A stretch of DNA of 49,842 bases from Tritrichomonas foetus. Its lineage: Eukaryota; Parabasalia; Tritrichomonadida; Tritrichomonadidae. Shown one piece after another: positions 47,892 through 49,842 of this stretch. Numbering within the stretch: position 1 is the stretch's first letter; each line of letters begins with the position of its first letter. The notes below the pieces were generated by a model, which did no database searches, was not told where the DNA came from, and saw only the letters and a program-made list of their open reading frames with translations. The position numbers and the translations under genes were made by a program. The stretch lies in assembly GCA_001839685.1 (NCBI GenBank), contig MLAK01000624.1, positions 38,670 through 88,511 of the forward strand, given 5' to 3'.

Positions 47892-48938
47892 TTATAATGA
47901 CTCGTTGGTGATGAGGAGATTCAAGTCGTTCAAGAAGAACTCATCGGTCAGAATCATACTAGTGTCAATTGGGATCGGTGCAGGTTCTTCAAGCTCGAGC
48001 AGCCAAGAAGGAAGAATAACAGTGTGCTCCCTCTTTTCTTCAACTGTACAAGGGTCAAAAAGTTCGATTTCGACAACTTTGTCATCCTCGACGATGAGAA
48101 CGGCTGCAGTATTCCAATTTTCACAGTAGTCGGCAGAGCTAAAGACAGTCCAGCATTTGTCATTTTCAAATGGCTTGTCATAACCGTCGTTGCAAGTTTG
48201 GTGACCTCTTATCATTGAAGTGAAGCCATTCTGTGAAAGAAATGCGTCAAGAGCTTTTTCACCGAATACGTGCCCGCAGCCGCGCTCGCTTTCTTCAAAC
48301 TCATCAGTCAAATCGCTTGGATCGCTCCATAAAATATCTGTTACGATTGAATTCTTTTGGGGTTTCTCGATAGGTTTCTGAAGCAAGATAACATCGCACA
48401 TGTCCATGGCTTCCCCGCTGATCCCACCGTGAGCACAATAAATTCTTTGATTTAGAATAGCCACAAGTGGAAGTTCATCGAACAAGGAACAAAACTCTTG
48501 GTAGATCTTGAAGTTAGCTTTGGTGTTGCATTCATGACAGAAGCCATAGGACTTTGAAATGTTTCTCGTTTCGTGATTCCCGCGTAAAAGGTATATTGAT
48601 GTTGGATATAGAAGCTTGAGGGAGATAAGCAAAATCATAACTTCGAGAGAGTATTGGCCTCTATCAACATAATCTCCGAGAAAGAGATATGACGACTTTG
48701 GTGGATAGCCACATCTCTCGAAGATGCGAATCAGTGTATCTATGTCGCCATGGATATCACCTACTACCACAAACCTGCCTGCTAATGAGATGCAGGTAGG
48801 TTCATCGTGAAGCTGAGCTCTGGCGCTTTGAATAAGACTACTCAGCACTGAAACGCAAGGCATTTGAACTTCATCGCATCGATTGCGACCGAGAAGAATG
48901 GTTTGGAATACAAGTTCACGAATAGTATCATTCTTCAT
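47892..48938 (-). CDS. PPP-family Ser/Thr protein phosphatase (PP1/PP2A-like)
   Basis: 348 residues from MKNDTIRELVFQTILLG (ATG at 48938). Positions upstream to 48980 are open but only by a TTG. Motifs in order: VVGDIHGD, GDYVDRGQYS, RGNHETRN, HGGISGE, LWSDP, RGHQTCNDGY and FSSADYC (FSAPNYC in PP1). All metal ligands and the catalytic His are present. The acidic C-terminal ~40 residues are unusual. Length and core are closer to PP1 than the tail-bearing gene at 6027. Codons are strongly C/G-biased, suggesting higher expression. TTCAAAAAGC lies about 17 bases upstream of the ATG. Confidence 0.94.
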   Translation of the reverse strand: MKNDTIRELVFQTILLGRNRCDEVQMPCVSVLSSLIQSARAQLHDEPTCISLAGRFVVVGDIHGDIDTLIRIFERCGYPPKSSYLFLGDYVDRGQYSLEVMILLISLKLLYPTSIYLLRGNHETRNISKSYGFCHECNTKANFKIYQEFCSLFDELPLVAILNQRIYCAHGGISGEAMDMCDVILLQKPIEKPQKNSIVTDILWSDPSDLTDEFEESERGCGHVFGEKALDAFLSQNGFTSMIRGHQTCNDGYDKPFENDKCWTVFSSADYCENWNTAAVLIVEDDKVVEIELFDPCTVEEKREHTVILPSWLLELEEPAPIPIDTSMILTDEFFLNDLNLLITNESL

Positions 48939-49335
48939 AAAAATGGTTGCTTTTTGAATAGCATATAGAAAAATTAACAAACTCTGTTAAGGTTGGAGTA
49001 TTCAATTATATTCAATTTTCACAAAAAATTTTGGGGGTTATCAGCTGGCATAATTATTCGTTATTTGCATTTCGGAAATTGAGAGAAAAATTTACAGATA
49101 TGACAGCGGTTTATTTGAAAAATTGTAAAAAGATTTTACAAAAATTTTCCATATCCAGATTCCATCCATATCCGAATAAAATCAAGAGCCATTCATAATC
49201 GAAATTGATTCCTATTGGGCATCGAAAGCCACGATCTCAATCACCGAATGATTTAAGGTTATTCCCTCAACGATTTAGATATTTTATATGAACTTTTTTT
49301 TCCGATTGTAAGAATACTTAATTTACTTCAAAAAA
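48939..49335. other. Intergenic region with a broken short frame (49100-49291)
   Basis: A plus frame from an ATG at 49100 reads MTAVYLKNCKKILQKF to a single TAA (49196-49198) and then continues in the same frame with KLIPIGHRKPRSQSPNDLRL to a TGA at 49291. It may be a small decayed gene. No initiator is seen. Confidence 0.3.
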
Positions 49336-49584
49336 ATGATTTATGAAAAGAAAAACAGTCTTTTTATTTTTGTGAGAATAATACTATTTGCCATAATTAA
49401 TATTCGTGACATAAAAGCACCTTTAATTAATACAATCGAATCGGAATATTTTGTTACGACTTCGCATGTGTTTTATTTTCTCGAAATTTACTTGAGTTAT
49501 TTCACTTCCACATTTAATTTGATTTTGTTCTTCTGGATTTGCCAGAAATCAATTGAAATTAGGTGCGTTGACCTTCTTTTATAG
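49336..49584 (+). CDS. Possible small two-TM membrane protein (82 aa)
   Basis: 82 residues from the ATG at 49336 to TAG at 49584. Two hydrophobic stretches: about 9-23 (LFIFVRIILFAIINI) and about 45-69 (VFYFLEIYLSYFTSTFNLIL plus FFWIC). TTCAAAAAAATG, with TCA at 49328, fits the TTCAAAA initiator variant, six bases from the ATG. The hydrophobic composition could also arise by chance in AT-rich DNA, and no family is recognised. Confidence 0.4.
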   Translation: MIYEKKNSLFIFVRIILFAIINIRDIKAPLINTIESEYFVTTSHVFYFLEIYLSYFTSTFNLILFFWICQKSIEIRCVDLLL

Positions 49585-49842
49585 TTTCAATAATTAAATC
49601 GCTCGAATTTATCCGAAAATCCTTTTTGGGCGCTCAGAAATTTAATCGTTATAAAAGTACACAACCTATGCTTCTACGCTTATGATTTTATTTATATTTT
49701 CTCCATATAATTAGCATAATTAAAAAATAATATATCCAAAATATTAAAAGATTTTGTCTTTTTATTTTTGAGATATTCTTCGATTTAATAAAAAAAGCAA
49801 TTTTTTTAGAAATACTTATTGTTTTGAATACATTATAATCGT
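49585..49842. other. AT-rich sequence to the window end
   Basis: No feature recognised. Confidence 0.3.

Noticed and set aside
1..49842. tRNA, rRNA, CRISPR arrays or bacterial-type operons
   Set aside because: I looked for T-loop strings (GGTTCRA) and clustered repeats with spacers and found none. The gene content is eukaryotic.

Overview
The window looks like a piece of a parabasalid (trichomonad) nuclear genome, most likely Tritrichomonas foetus or a close relative. The sequence is AT-rich and the genes are mostly single uninterrupted frames on both strands with short spacers. TAA, TAG and TGA are all used as stops. Several start codons lie 9-20 bases downstream of a TCA-Y-T-type initiator, the hallmark trichomonad core promoter. 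The gene content is eukaryotic: eIF2-gamma, Rab, FG-nucleoporin, karyopherin, CENP-S, enkurin, tubby, RasGAP and an ESCRT-like protein. The organism name is inference; the eukaryotic and parabasalid character is well supported.

Layout. 0-2 kb: 5' part of a long low-complexity coiled-coil gene (minus, cut by the window edge). 2.7-4.9 kb: enkurin and an FG nucleoporin. 5-8 kb: an 18-bp tandem repeat, a PPP-family phosphatase with a proline-rich tail, and a 19-bp tandem repeat. 8-10.3 kb: an unrecognised protein (minus), a protein-kinase relic and a Rab GTPase. 11.4-13.7 kb: a fusion of RCC1 repeats, a coiled coil and a probably inactive kinase. 14-15.9 kb: a decayed P-loop NTPase/helicase-like pseudogene. 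16.6-18.3 kb: eIF2-gamma and a 33-residue membrane microprotein. 19-26 kb: a coiled-coil protein, an exportin-like karyopherin divergent from CENP-S/MHF1, and an ARM-like gene without a usable start codon. 26.4-35.6 kb: ABCA-type half transporter, PH-RasGAP protein, GALK2-type kinase, a small hypothetical gene and a DPP IV-like peptidase. 36-42 kb: VPS37-like protein with a 63-bp minisatellite, three small genes, an LCAT/PLA2-like lipase and a tubby-like protein. 42.5-49.6 kb: a coiled-coil protein, an LRR (CARMIL-like) protein, an orphan exon-like segment, a second PPP phosphatase and a possible two-TM small protein.

There is no operon structure; neighbours are functionally unrelated housekeeping and signalling genes. 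Signalling and trafficking dominate (two phosphatases, RCC1-kinase, Rab, RasGAP, karyopherin, ESCRT-like). Enkurin and possibly tubby fit a flagellate. The clearest things worth a second look are the 33-aa membrane microprotein, a second class of initiator (TTCAAAA) in front of several genes, a dispersed inverted-repeat element, perfect palindromes near 18.7-18.9 kb, two genes whose coding frame extends upstream without any ATG, and several gene relics. I found no obviously new multi-gene system.
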